A DNA stretch of 64,000 bases from Albula goreensis (lineage: Eukaryota; Chordata; Actinopteri; Albuliformes; Albulidae). The notes beneath the pieces were generated by a model. The model saw nothing but the letters and a program-made list of their open reading frames with translations. It ran no database searches and was not told the DNA's origin. The stretch is from NCBI GenBank assembly GCA_022829145.1, contig CM040742.1, forward strand, positions 8,491,538 to 8,555,537, in the 5' to 3' direction. The translations under genes and the position numbers were made by a program. This document shows, piece by piece, positions 24,476 through 63,914 of this stretch; position 1 is the first letter of the stretch; every line of letters begins with the position of its first letter.

Positions 24476-27400
24476 CCTCACTAAACGTTTGTCAGCTGTC
24501 GCAATCAGTTTAGCTATCAACTTTTTCAGAAACGTTTCTTAGGCCAGACCAAATAAAGGTAAATATTCACAATTTATCTAACAATTACTAGTAATTACAC
24601 TAACCCCACGCCCCGCGATTTCAGGGCACCATGCAATACAGTCCTACCTTACACACTGACGCTACAAGAATGGTTCCGCTTCTGCCGTAAAGCGTGGAAG
24701 TAATATTGATTATAAATATTTTGGCACTACGCGGTTGTTGTAAGATATCAAATATCACTATGTACAAAACAAAGTGTCAACTAGCGATAGCTTGCTCGGT
24801 GGAAATACTGTAGTCTAACCAATCTGTTGGGTCGCTTCAGGACAACGATGATGTATGGAAATAACCAGGTGTGCCTTTTTTAATTGTTACATTAAATTGG
24901 TTTGATATGGAAATAAGGATAATTAATGTTAATTAGCAGAAACGTTAGAGATTTATTAAGAAAGTTAAGTAAAACTTAACTTTTTAAGAACTTTAAGCCG
25001 GACTGCTGTTGGCTGCATGCGGGTTTACAGCCAGCAAAACCAGACATTTCGAGATATTATTATATCACAGTTATTTATTTTAGCTGGTTATTATTTGCTG
25101 ACTAGCTGTATAACATACGAAAGTCTTCATCAGCTTAACTAAACTGGCTAACCAAAACGCTTGAATTAAGTGATTCATTCATATTCTAAATATTATAGCT
25201 ATATAAGACCATTATAGCAAACATTGTCCAAGTTTTCCAAATTAATCTCAAGACGATATGTGATGTGGAAGGCAAACCTGCTGCTCTCACCATTGAAGTG
25301 AACGTCCTTACTACAACTACATGTGAGGATTTATTTCACTGTACCTGCTGGAAATCCAATTGCTCTGTTTCAAAAGCTAAGTATTGCAACGAGCTTGCTA
25401 ACCACATGATGGCAGCAATGTATAAAAAGTAGGTAAAGCGTGGCTTTTTGAGGGGTTTCCAAAGTTCTCATTTTAAGGGTTCCTAAAATGAATGTCTATG
25501 CACTTAATGGAAGCATTCATGCCTTATATGGATCTTTACAACAGGTTTTATTCAAGTAGCCTACATAGGCTAAATGATGAATGCAATATTACATAGGCTA
25601 TGTAAAACAGGGTTATTTGAAGTCTGGAGTATTCAATTTATATCGGATATTCTATTTTTTTACACCCCAAAACAAGAAGCTGAGACTCCTTCATATGCAG
25701 CAGAGTCTATATATTCTAATGCATCTTGAATATTGACACAAATCAATGTTGAATGGCCAAGTACTTGTATGGGTTTTTTTTTTTTTTTTTTGTACAAGCT
25801 CAGAAGTATGGGGTTACATCTGAAGGTATGTTTTGTGTGTAAATATCAAAGAAGTGTCACTGCAATGTATTAAATATTTGACACAAAGTTCCATATTGAA
25901 CAATTGCAAATGATAATGTCAACTTCAGTGATTTGTGCATGTGTATAAATGAGATTTATTTGTTTTATGTTTTCAGAAATGTATTATTACATCTTAACTA
26001 GCACAGATGAATACTTTATAAGGTGCTTCTGGAAGAAAGCTAAAAGAGGTTATAGCTTTACAGCTCATAGAAACAGAAGTAGTTGGGCACACATCTAAGA
26101 AAAGGCAGCACACTGTGGAACCCTGTGGCCAGGACTGAAAAATTCCATGTTAGAATCTGTCCCCAAGTAACACTGAGTATTATCACTGCCTCAGTTCCTT
26201 TGTAAGGAGGTGGAGTGGATTTTGCAGATGTGATTGCAGTGACACTTCGATAACACAGAGCCTCTCCCTGTTCCAAACAGTGTGCAAGTAAAACAGACAC
26301 AGGGTTTCCTCCCACTTTCCATTAATCAAAATCCACATGAATATTAGTTTAAAACAAATCGTTCTGGTTATGAAAATTTCTGTGTGCTTTTTCTGATCAT
26401 TGCACTGTAAAGAAGGTATAAAAGAACTGAGAAACCAAGTTGGAAAAAAATAAAATTTTACATTTATTTTAAAAGCACATGTTTAGTTGCCTTCCCCTCC
26501 TCCTTACCAGCTGCCACTTTTATGTGCTGGAGCCAATTTAATGACACCAGGTTACAATCACTTAGTCAAGGTTATTGACCATTTAGTTAACTAGAAGCTG
26601 TTGGTTAAGTGCTAGTAAATTAAAAATACTAACACAACAAAAAAGGCCAACTCTGCCATTTGTGCGTAAAAATATCCAATAGCAAAGATAACTACATGTC
26701 CCAGGATGCTACAGTATACAGCTTTCATGCAGGAGTCCACCATCTCTTCAGCTTCATGAAAAAGAGACAAGGACGTGATAGAGTATCACAGAATCATTTA
26801 CAATATATAAACTAAACACAGCATTTATTTTTTCAATGAAGGTCCAAAATGAAAGAGTACTCATATTTCCTCGTGCCAAAAGATCTGTGTTGCAAAATGA
26901 TTGGAAAGTCCATTAAATCCGGAAGTAAAGGAAACTGCTTGTTTCTTAATAGTGTAGAATTATACTGATGGTACATTCAAGTTTAGAATAACAGGAAATT
27001 ACTAAGTATTTACCCTGGCTTGGGTATCTACTTCCTCTTATTATTAAAAAAAAAAAAAAAAAAACATGGTCGAAAAGAACGACAATGGTTCATATTAAGC
27101 TGACTGTGAGTTATAAAAAAATCTCTAGTGTGCTATTTTGTGTTATTTATTTATTTATTTTTATACTTTCATTCATGCTTTCATTTATGAAATAATCAGA
27201 AAACCTTAAACACTGAAAAACAACTCCTATTCACAGTGCAACTGTTAAACATTTTTATCGTTTTTGTAAATAGTAATAGTTTTTTCCAAAACGCACAATT
27301 GTAATATCCTGCACCGAGAAAGTTATTTCCTGTCACTCAACTGTCCACCGCGTTTTCCTATTCCTGCCCCCTGAAGGAAGTCAGCGGGCTCCTCCTTTGA

Positions 27401-28669
27401 TTTGCATCATACTACGGGCCAACACCTGGGTTGTGCCGCTGTCTAGAAAATGCTTACGTTTTGTTTCTTCAACAGGTCATCTACAGGGTTTAGTACATGC
27501 TAACCCTTCTGGCACTTGAGACTTTTACCCCCCACCTTTAGCACTTTAACACCCTCGTCCCGATATAATGCACTTTGTGTTCTAGGTCGCCCTGGATAAG
27601 AGCGTCTGCTAAATGCCTATAATGTAATGTAATGTGATGTAATTTCAAAAAACAGGGTCGAGAATGAGTAATTCTAATTGTTTTTCGCATATCCAGTAAT
27701 GGTTTCGAGTACACTGCCTGCTACGCCTCAACTACCTCACTATAAGAATGAGGTCGAATAAAACAGGAGGACGAACATATAGCCTATACAATATGTAGGA
27801 TGGTTTTCTCTCCAGTCACTCATGACGTATGTTCTTAACAGTGCGGTTCCTATTGCCATACTTTATGTAAAGGCATGTTCTGGTCATTTGAATTTGCTCA
27901 GTTTTTTTACAATGACAGACATTACACCGCTTCAAGAGAGTGGTGTAATTGTGGGAAAGAAGGCGGACGGGCATTTTCAGATCAATACCCTGTAATCAAT
28001 ATTCAAAATACTCAGTCTATTTGTAACATTTCATGTACCTACTCATATTAGCCAGAACCCCAGTTGGTCTAATTAAGATCGTATGAATTTAAAACATCAA
28101 AACAATATCCGTGCGATCTTTAAGGATAAAGACCAAAGACCGCCCGTTTTGTCTACAATGATGCAGCGTTATCAGCCTCCAAACATCAAAATGTGGCTGC
28201 CGTAGACATGCTTACGGAATATTACGTAGCCGGCGGGACTATTGGGATATCCCAGCTGTAATTCTAGAACTGAAGGAATTCCTGAGTGGTGGCTCGTAAA
28301 ACTAGAGTTTGACAAAGGCACAAAGGGTCATCGAAAAATGCAGGCGGAGTCTGCTGAAAACTCAGCTCTTCAGTATGTCTTCATTTACTGGGTGTGGTTT
28401 TCAGACTGAGTTCCGTTAGCAGGAAATCAAGCCTTAGATTCACTCATTGCTGAGCAACATAACTGTGACTAAATTAAAGGATTCCTAAGCCACATTTTGA
28501 AAGTATCTGTATATTAGGAGGGAAAAACGTCTTGAGCTTGTTGTTTGCGAATTGTGACGGTCAGTTTCCTGTCCCAGTAGTCTGTCTGATGGAAAAAAGT
28601 TTTTGTTGAAGTTTCCATTGAATCGCTCCATTTCTGAAATCTCGGTCCAGAGACAAACACGATTGAAAC
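24476..28669. promoter_or_regulatory. Shared upstream region between head-to-head las1l and msn
   Basis: The las1l ATG (24475, minus) and msn ATG (28670, plus) face away from each other across 4.2 kb, which must hold the promoter and 5' UTR of both. Short GC-richer patches occur near 24600-24700 and 27340-27430. A teleost SINE/LINE tail sits at 27585-27642. No TATA box or transcription start can be assigned with confidence. Confidence 0.45.
27585..27642 (+). repeat. L2-clade (UnaL2-type) LINE/SINE 3' tail, copy 1
   Basis: GGTCGCCCTGGATAAGAGCG can form the stem with a GGATA loop (one C.A mismatch), and is followed by TCTGCTAAATG and TGTAA-type repeats. This is the conserved 3' end of eel UnaL2 and related teleost L2 LINEs and their SINEs, recognised by the partner reverse transcriptase. 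The body upstream was not delimited. Confidence 0.8.
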
Positions 28670-56060
<27,391 letters not shown>

Positions 56061-56463
56061 TCGCCCTCGACCAATGGCACTGCTGGAACCACTACAGGGG
56101 AGCCACGTCTTCGCCATTTTTCATTTCACTGCAAACCTGCCTTAACCAAGCTACTGTTCCTCCTCCAGACAGGGTCAACGTAGGATATCAAAGTCCAATT
56201 CAAACTTTCAACTAAAGAATTCTGTTTGAATCTGAAGAAAAAGCTGAATTTTTAGGAGTTTTTTTTTTTTTTTTTTTTTTTTTTACATTTTTGCATTTTC
56301 TTTAAAGCTGCTTTTCATATGTAGGTCAATATTCTCTCTCCATAGTAAGTAAATAATGGAATTTTTAAGATAACGGTTTCAAGAGAGATTATGTCAATTC
56401 TCCACATTCATACTCTCCCAATTAACACCCAATTCAAATTTGTATATCTGTTCATAGTACATG

Positions 56464-56497
56464 AATAAAAGTTTGAGGTGCCAATTTTGAAAATAAA
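56464..56497 (+). terminator. msn: Proximal msn polyadenylation signals (two AATAAA)
   Basis: AATAAA at 56464-56469 and 56492-56497, within 28 bp of each other and about 400 nt after the stop codon. Confidence 0.45.
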
Positions 56498-57674
56498 TTT
56501 CATTTCTTGGTATTGATATTCATATCTTTATATGCTTTGTACTTGGTTTAAAAAAATGTCAAGTTTTGTAGCTTGTTTCAGGTTTGATTTTTGAGTAGGG
56601 ACCAGATAATTTCAAAAGCGTTGTCTTTATAATTTGAGTAATTTTTTAATTATTATTCTTATTATTATTACAATATACAATAAGTTCATTGGTCACCAAA
56701 AAGAATAAAAAATGCTGTAAGAATAATAAAAAGTTAACACTGGCTTAAATGTGATACTTTGTTTAGTTGACCTTTCAGCAAAGGCTATGTCCTCACATGC
56801 AAGCAGTAAGCAGGTGCAGTGCAGTAATGACAAATATAAATGATTTGATATGGCAAGTGAGGCTCTTTCTCATCAAAGGAGATCACTTTGGCTTTAAGTA
56901 TTTTACTCAGTCTTTCTTTCATTGACATCTCAAGTCATGTACTCATGCGCAGTCAAAAGCAGAAATTACAGGTGCCTAAATTACTTCAGTTTTGTTTGTC
57001 CCATAATGTAGCAACGTAATAGCAGGTTTGTTTGTTTATTTGAGAGGCCTCCACTGTAAGTCACTTCAGTGAGTGAAGAAGATAATATAACATGTTTTAG
57101 TTTTTTTCTGTATTTTAATGTTAGCTTTTCAAGAATGTTCATTTTTTGTGTGGAAGACATCAATTTCTTCAAGGCACTCCATTCTGTATTAAAACTGTGG
57201 AGGGCGAATCATTTGCAGTATTATTTTAAAGAAGTATTAGAATGGGTAAACCAGTCTTCAGTGCTCAAATGTTGCTCTTTTGTAGTGGCACACATATTTC
57301 TAAATCAATCTTATATACAGAGTGTACCTGCAATGCACATTAGAAGTTAGGGGATTCTTCTTTATATTATAAATCTTTGCAAAAATCGTAATTATGAAGA
57401 GACATCAGCTGCATTGAAACACACCAGTTGTTGTTAGGGTTGTCTTGTTTATATTGGTTTATCTTTAATACAATGAGAAAAAGTCAATGATTTTATTATA
57501 AAGGGGTGTGCTACTAATGTCCATTTCTAGCTTTTTGTTGAATTAAATTATGAGTGACCGAAGACCATAATTCAGAGTCAGCGGGATGTTGATATTGAAT
57601 TGATTTTAGCACCGGGCTGTGCCTTTCAGTAGCAATACGAGTTGGCTGCTTGAAATTTTTCAAATTCAACTGTT

Positions 57675-57680
57675 AATAAA
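57675..57680 (+). terminator. msn: Distal msn polyadenylation signal candidate
   Basis: AATAAA in TGTTAATAAAATTG, about 1.6 kb after the stop codon. ERM 3' UTRs are often of this order, but use cannot be judged from sequence. Confidence 0.3.
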
Positions 57681-58049
57681 ATTGAATTAAAACTTTATAC
57701 GAGTGAATTATTCTGGACAGTATCATCGCATCGCAGATTCCTCACCTTATTTTTTGTGTTTAGTCTAAGGCATTGTAAGGATTGAAAGCTTCCATACATG
57801 AATATGTAATACCTTCCATGAGTGCTAGATCCATACATGAGTTGTCTTTCTTTTCCTAGTTTAAGTTTCAGAATCTTAAGCAGTATAATACACTAAACAC
57901 AATCGCCTACATTCCTTAAATATTTTCAATGGGTTTTGTTGATTTTTCAAAATTATAATATACTGTAATTACACTATTTGTATGAGAGGATCTGTATTGG
58001 TATATGATAGGCTGTAGGTGGTATGAAACGGTGACAATGGTAAAACCTG

Positions 58050-58165
58050 GGACGGCTTCCCTGACATGAATTAAGATCAAATTAAAAAATCAGAGAAGAT
58101 CTCCATTGAAACAACATTTTTAGTGTAGTACCATGTCCTTCACCCATGTCTGGGAAACCGGCCCA
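58050..58165. mobile_element. Fold-back (palindromic) MITE-like element
   Basis: The left arm GGCTTCCCTGACATGAATTA is roughly inverted to the right arm CATGTCTGGGAAACCGGCCC, with AGATCTCCATTG near the centre. This layout resembles palindromic elements common in fish genomes that end in GGCCGGTTTCCCAGACA. Arms are diverged and no ORF is present. Confidence 0.5.
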
Positions 58166-58237
58166 ATGTGCTCTGTACAGTCACAGCAGTGACTAAAATG
58201 AGAGTTCATTTTAATGCTGTTCACAGTGTAATTGGTC

Positions 58238-58560
58238 TCAAAATGGAGCACAGTCATCCATGATTCTGCTTGATCTCACTCTGTTCTGGGCTGCTTCCCT
58301 CAGTTCTTTCCAGTGGTATCCTTGTTCCCTCATTTTTGCCTCTTGAGATCTTCTCCAACTGTTTATGGGCCTTCCAGAGCTTCTCTTTCCTGGTGGGTTC
58401 CATGTTAGTGACTGGCTGGTCACATATGCCTGAGGTTTCCATAGATTGTGTCAGAGCCAACTCTGCTTCCTTCTAATCCTCTGGATATCTATCCATTCCT
58501 GGTCTGTTATCCTACACAGATCTTCATTTCTGATGGTGCCTGGCCATGCAGGTGGTTCTC
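58238..58560 (-). pseudogene. Non-LTR retrotransposon ORF2 C-terminal fragment
   Basis: On the minus strand the broken frames read ITDQEWIDIQRIRRKQSWL, then LTWNPPGKRSSGRPINSWRR, then GYHWKELREAAQNRVRSSRI. The motif PPGKRxxGRPxxxWRR followed by W..L...AQxRxxWR is typical of the extreme C-terminus of RTE/CR1-type LINE ORF2 proteins. An internal stop and the loss of the reverse transcriptase show it is dead. The exact clade is uncertain. Confidence 0.75.
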
Positions 58561-58779
58561 CATGCTACTTGTTTAATAAAGACGGGTTGACCAATACCAG
58601 GTTTTTTGGAGGGGGGGCACTGATGTCAATGTGCTTGATGTATGAGAGCCAGTAAAGAAAGTGCCACAACAGAGAGTTGGACCTGGTTCACATGGCTTCT
58701 CATGTGGGACTTACAATGAGCTACACTTCATGCTGCACCATGTGGTATTTAAAAGGCATTATACTGCTGTTGGTGCTAT

Positions 58780-58845
58780 CAGTGCAGGCAGGCCTCCCAT
58801 CCAAGGACAGACAAGACCAGGCCTGCTTAACTTCAGGGACACAGC
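58780..58845 (-). repeat. 5S rRNA-derived fragment (SINE3-like or 5S pseudogene)
   Basis: The minus strand reads GTTAAGCAGGCCTGGTCTTG and then CCTTGGATGGGAGGCC, against GCTAAGCAGG...CCTGG...ACTTGGATGGGAGACC in vertebrate 5S rRNA. This covers the internal A-box to C-box promoter region with a one-base gap. It is diverged and incomplete, so not a functional 5S gene. Teleosts carry 5S-derived SINEs (SINE3), which is one explanation. Confidence 0.55.
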
Positions 58846-59555
58846 AGTGTTTATCAGGTCTCTATCCTTACTCGCAAGGACTAGTAGTGCTTGTCAAACC
58901 TCCTGTCGTTTCGCAGAGCTGATTTTGTTTATTGACGTTACAGTGTTCTATTCATGTGTATTCCAGCATTGATGTAACCCTGTGTAGTTTAGCATATATA
59001 GAATTCTACAGAAAGGTTTCAGTGTTTCTGTTCAGTTTGAGTCTTGCTGAGGTACTACAGTGCAGTTATATGATGGAGTAATGGGAAAACATCATTATTG
59101 GATCCCTGTGACAGTAGCAAGCACTCTCAACATTAAAGGGCTATTCCAGGTGGAACCACTTAGTTGCAGTCATACCAAGAACCTAAAACAATCTCCAAGA
59201 GGGATAGTTAAAAAGGAGATATCGTTATCAGTGTATTCTTCTGCTTTGTACCATTGTCATCTGAAGAACCCTTTTGACTGAGGAACTTGTAAAAACAAAC
59301 CAGGAAAACCTGCTCTGTCATTATCACTCTCATTAATCATATGAAAAAATAACTGCCATGAATAACTCTGATATTAAAAATATCTGTACAGATCTATATG
59401 AACACATTCAACTTAAGATGTACATCTCATATTAAAACTCATATTTTCTTTTCATATTGGCTTGTGGTTAAGGACCAGTTTGTTTCAGCAACATAGGTAA
59501 CAATAGGTAACACTCTAAAATTGACAAAAAGTGACTTTGTGGAATGGCTGAATAC

Positions 59556-59574
59556 AGGCGCCCCCTAGTGACGT
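59556..59574 (-). promoter_or_regulatory. CTCF-like motif (reverse)
   Basis: The minus strand reads ACGTCACTAGGGGGCGCCT, containing the complete CTCF core CACTAGGGGGCGC. It lies about 3.5 kb downstream of the msn stop codon and points back towards the intron 5 motif. Binding is inferred. Confidence 0.5.
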
Positions 59575-61818
59575 GAGGGGGCCGTAAAAAAGGGAAGCCA
59601 TCTTCAGTTCTACCAAACGACTGAATAAGAGGCTGAGATAGGTGTTCAACCGAGCAGGATGCACCGAGTAAGAACCTACATTGTTGTTACCTACATTTTA
59701 TCATAACACAGCTTTACCATTTTACTTAACATTCTACATCCATTTAACCAATGGGCAAATAAAGTATAAGCTACATAAATTCTTATCATATGTAAAAATC
59801 TAAAAATATGAATATCTTTTCTCATGCTCATGGACATTTGGAGGAGCTTCAGAACAATTGTAGCTACTGTCTCAGTGACACTATGGGACTGAGCATTGTG
59901 TCACACAGTGCTATCCTGCAGCCAACTCGAGTCAAAAGTCACGTCTCACATGGAGCCCAGGTTCTCTTAAGAAGAAATGGAGGTGTAACATGAGTATGGG
60001 ACATGCACATTACAAGCGTTTAATCATGCTACAGAACGGAAGAGGCATGGGCCAGTGAGGAAGTCCCTCCTTTAGTTACATAATGCTTCATTAATGCATA
60101 CGTTTTGCTGTCCTGCATCTTCATTCTGAATGAGGCCTGCATATGTTATAATCTAGTTTATCCAGCGTAGCTGGCAGGAGATGCAAAGGTCATTGACCTG
60201 GGTATAAAACGGCACAGACAGTATGCTACATGAACAGAATGGCAGACTCATTCTGACTATCAGACCCTATTACAAAGCATGGGTCACACATACTTTTGTT
60301 TTGAGTGGATCTCAGTTCTGCCTATGTGAGGTCAAGTTGTAAGGACTTGTTCACACAGAAATGAATGTGATATATCTATAACTGACATAAGCACTTCAGT
60401 GAAAAAAGATGCTCTCAACATTCAGTGGTAAGCATTTTAATTACAGTTTTGATCAAATCCTCCTCAGGGAAAAGCAAAAGTTTGCACAGAAACACAAATT
60501 CTCTCTATTGAATGAATAGATTCATCCATGAATGAAATATCTTATTTTTTTGGAATGAGCTGTGAATCATAAGACATTTAAAATATGCTTAAAATATGAA
60601 CAATTGTAACATTTGGTCTATGAATCAACACATGGCTATGGGTCATGTTGATTATTTCCCCTTGATTGGAGGCTGAAGCGATAAGGGGTCCTTGATGACG
60701 AGGAGTGGGTTGCATAACAGCAAGGCTCCTGACCCCCTGCTGTGGAGGTCATTCAAACAGCCTGCTCTCTTCATTTCTGCACTGCTGTTTCACGAACCTG
60801 GATGCTGCCAAATCGCATTAAAATTGTCTTCTTAAAAGGGTACTGGAGCCATTTGTATCATATTTGAAGTGCCGTATGATTACTGGTAACCTGAAAATTG
60901 CATTACATGTAGTTTGTCATGGTAACGTGCATCTTTGGAAATTAAAGTACTTTTGGTTGTCATAGGTATTTTTTTGTTTTTTATATTTTAGTTTAATTAT
61001 ATGTATGAATTATGAATTATTATATACTCCTGCCAGCCTTGTTTTTAGACTGTAACCAGGGAAAAGTTAAGAAGAACACACTTAAGAAAAGCAAATCAAG
61101 TAAAATAGAAGTAAAATCAAATAATCAATTTTTAAAAAATTCTGTACTCATTTTCACATGAACATTTGAACATCAAAAGATAAGCTGCTGCTTCATTTTA
61201 TGAGCAGACAAAAATTTAATATGAACATTTTTCAAGCATTTTGTCACCAGATGTAAACATAACACATTACCCTTGAAAATATTGCGCTCGGTTCCCAGGA
61301 GGCAATAGAAGAGAAAAGAGAAAGTGCTGCAGCAGCTCTATCACTAAGTAAAGCTTAGACTTCTGTATACTCTCTTTCAGGCAGGACCTCAGGATACCAT
61401 TCGTATGGGAAATCCGTGTTTGAAGGTTCCAGTCACATCCCATTGTAATTATAGACAAAAGGGGAAAACCCTGATTCCATCATTTGATGCTCTGCATGGT
61501 TTAAACCCTCTTAATCCCTCACATGTACTATTGCATTGATTGGCCCTCTGCTTTCATTTGTATTATCTGCTTGAAAATGATGTGATTCTTGTCTCTCTCA
61601 CTGAAATTGAATTGCTTTCTTAGCTGTCCCAACTGCACGTCATCACTGGGTGGTCATGCACACTCTGTAAGAGGTGTGCTTACCTGGGCTTTCCCCACTG
61701 TCATTACTCTGTAGCATAGGCACAGCAGGGATGTGGGAACCTCTGCATCCGTTCTGCAGGTATATTTATTAGAATGTGTTGCTGGTTCGGGCAGGTAGGG
61801 ATTTGGTCTCTTCGGCCA

Positions 61819-62044
61819 TGAGTACTTCCTGTGGGTGTGGTCAGCAGGTGTGAGTACTTCCTGTGGGTGTGGTCAGCAGGTGTGAGTTGTTCCTGTGGGT
61901 GTGGTCTGCAGGTGTGATTGCTTCCTGTGCGTGTGGTCAGCAGGTGTGAGTGCTTCCTGTGGATGTGGTCAGCAGGTGTGAGTGCTTCCTGTGGGTGTGG
62001 TCAGCAGGTGTGAGTGTGTTTCCTGTGGGTGTGGTCAGCATGTG
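61819..62044 (+). repeat. Minisatellite, 32-bp unit, 7 copies
   Basis: The unit joins TGAGTACTTCCTGTGGG to TGTGGTCAGCAGGTG. Six copies are 32 bp and the last is 34 bp (TGAGTGTGTTTCC...). Copies differ by one to four substitutions. It generates the short repeated ORFs on both strands at 61937-62174. Confidence 0.95.
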
Positions 62045-63725
62045 TGACAGAGATGTGGAGGTTCTGATTGGCAGAGAACATTGTTCCATGTGGAGCCTTG
62101 ATTCTTTGAGGCAGGAAGTGAGACGCATCCTACCCAGGATGACTGAGATCATTCATGAGCAGAGCATCAAATGATGGACTGAGTGTCATCTTTCTTCTCC
62201 ATGCTTCGCTCTGCCAATGAGATTACAGATGGGTGTGATGTGACTTCAGTCCTCCAATCAGTGATGGTCTGCTGAGGATTCCCTGTACTCATGTTATATC
62301 TCAGGTCCTCCTTACAGAACCAAGGTCCCAAATGGAACCATTTTCTTGAGGCAGTTGATGAACCTTTAAGGGTGGACATTGCTTGTTCAGATAATCTGTT
62401 TTATAGTAGAGAATATCTTAATAACATGCTGTCTCCAGTGTTAGCTTAATGCTTTTCTTTCACTAACATTCCATTCTTGCAAAAGTCACCAAGAAGACTC
62501 CCTTTCTCAGGTTTTGTATTCCTCTACTCTAATGGGAAAACCTAATGATATTTTCAGATAGTCTCCGCTTGTAAACACACCAGATGGGAAAAGAATAAGA
62601 GTCTATCGATTTATTTTAATTGTCAATTTCAGGTGGTAAGAATGAACACTTAATTTCTCTGCTGTATAATCCAGTAGTGTGTGACACACAATCTCACTCA
62701 GAGAAATTGAATATTTATCTAACTCATTTCTTGCAACACCAACCTTTTCCAGCAATAAAAGCAAACAATGCATAACGACAACGAGTTATAAATGGTACAT
62801 AACTGGGAGGGGGGATCTGGGGGGATTAGCTCTTGGTTAGCCTAATCAACTGTAAGTCGCTTGTGATAAAAGCGTCAGCTAAATGATTGTAATGTAGATG
62901 CTACGGTTTCACTGCCAGCACATAAAGAGTCCTGAATTCTGGCTCTGTATTAAAATGTGAATAGGGTGCACGAGGTATTTAATCCTAGCCCCTTGCTGCA
63001 AAAATAATGTACTTGGTGTCAATACAACACGCCTCCAAAATTCTGTAATTGCAAATGTTTAATTGTCTCAGAGACTTACTGAAAATGTTAAAAAGTAATT
63101 GCTTTAACTCTCCACTGAACACTCCGACCTCCCATATATTTTTTGGTTTTCTCTTCCTTTTTTCAATGTTATTGTATTATTGTGGGTAACAAATAAAGAA
63201 ATACAGCATACATTCTGCTCTGACAAAGGAAATTATGGTGCTGTGTCAATGAACAATGAGATTGACCTTCACTGGGAACCTTGAAGGTTTAATAGTGCTA
63301 TCATAAATTACTGGCTTCAAGGTTTTGAAGTTTTGAAATTCAAGGTTTCAAAACTCAGAGACTTCCAATCATTTCCCTGTGATTTCATGTTTGGTGTCTC
63401 ATATTTATTTTACAAACGAAAAAAAAAAAAAAACTAATTAGATAAATTGAAAATGACATGTATAATGTGAATCAGTTCTGCCTGTCATTCGTTACTATTT
63501 AAAGGTAAACTGCATCTTGGTGACATACTTGGTTTAATATACCTAAGTGATGTTTCCATACATGTTTTAATAAGCTTATTTGATGGTGATATCATTTGTT
63601 TACCGAGCATTTGAGGGCATCACAATCCCCAACTGAAATGTATGCTCCACTGAAACTTGGCTGTGGTAATCTCTCATGCTTTGACCCTGCCATGGGGCCA
63701 AGTTTTCACTCAAGGTTGAACACAC
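62045..63725. other. Intergenic, mostly featureless
   Basis: This is AT-rich sequence containing the third L2-type tail and an A run near 63419-63433. No gene is recognised. Confidence 0.5.
62851..62896 (+). repeat. L2-clade (UnaL2-type) LINE/SINE 3' tail, copy 3
   Basis: TGTAAGTCGCTTGTGATAAA then AGCGTCAGCTAAATG and TGTAATG. The GGATA loop is altered to TGATA in this copy, and the tail repeats are reduced, so it looks the oldest of the three. Confidence 0.7.
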
Positions 63726-63914
63726 TTATCTGTTAGGGGTCCAGTGGTGCGCAGTCAGCCCGAGGACAGACTTGGGTAACATGGCCAGATGTGTAAAAGT
63801 CTGCTCCCTCTTCTCTTCTCTGGCATCCAGAATGCCGATCCCCAAAAACGCTGGGGTCCCAACTCTGGGTCTCGACCACCCCTGGGCTCTGAACGGCTCT
63901 CTGTGCAGAACTTT

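Larger units (their letters stand above)
56061..57690 (+). other. msn: msn 3' UTR (inferred)
   Basis: This is non-coding AT-rich sequence after the stop. It includes a T run at 56259-56284. AATAAA signals lie at 56464-56469 and 56492-56497, and a distal one at 57675-57680, so short (about 0.45 kb) and long (about 1.6 kb) UTR forms are possible. Confidence 0.5.
57691..61818. other. Intergenic region downstream of msn
   Basis: Apart from the listed fold-back element, LINE fragment, 5S-like fragment and CTCF-like site, this is AT-rich sequence with no recognisable gene on either strand. Confidence 0.55.
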
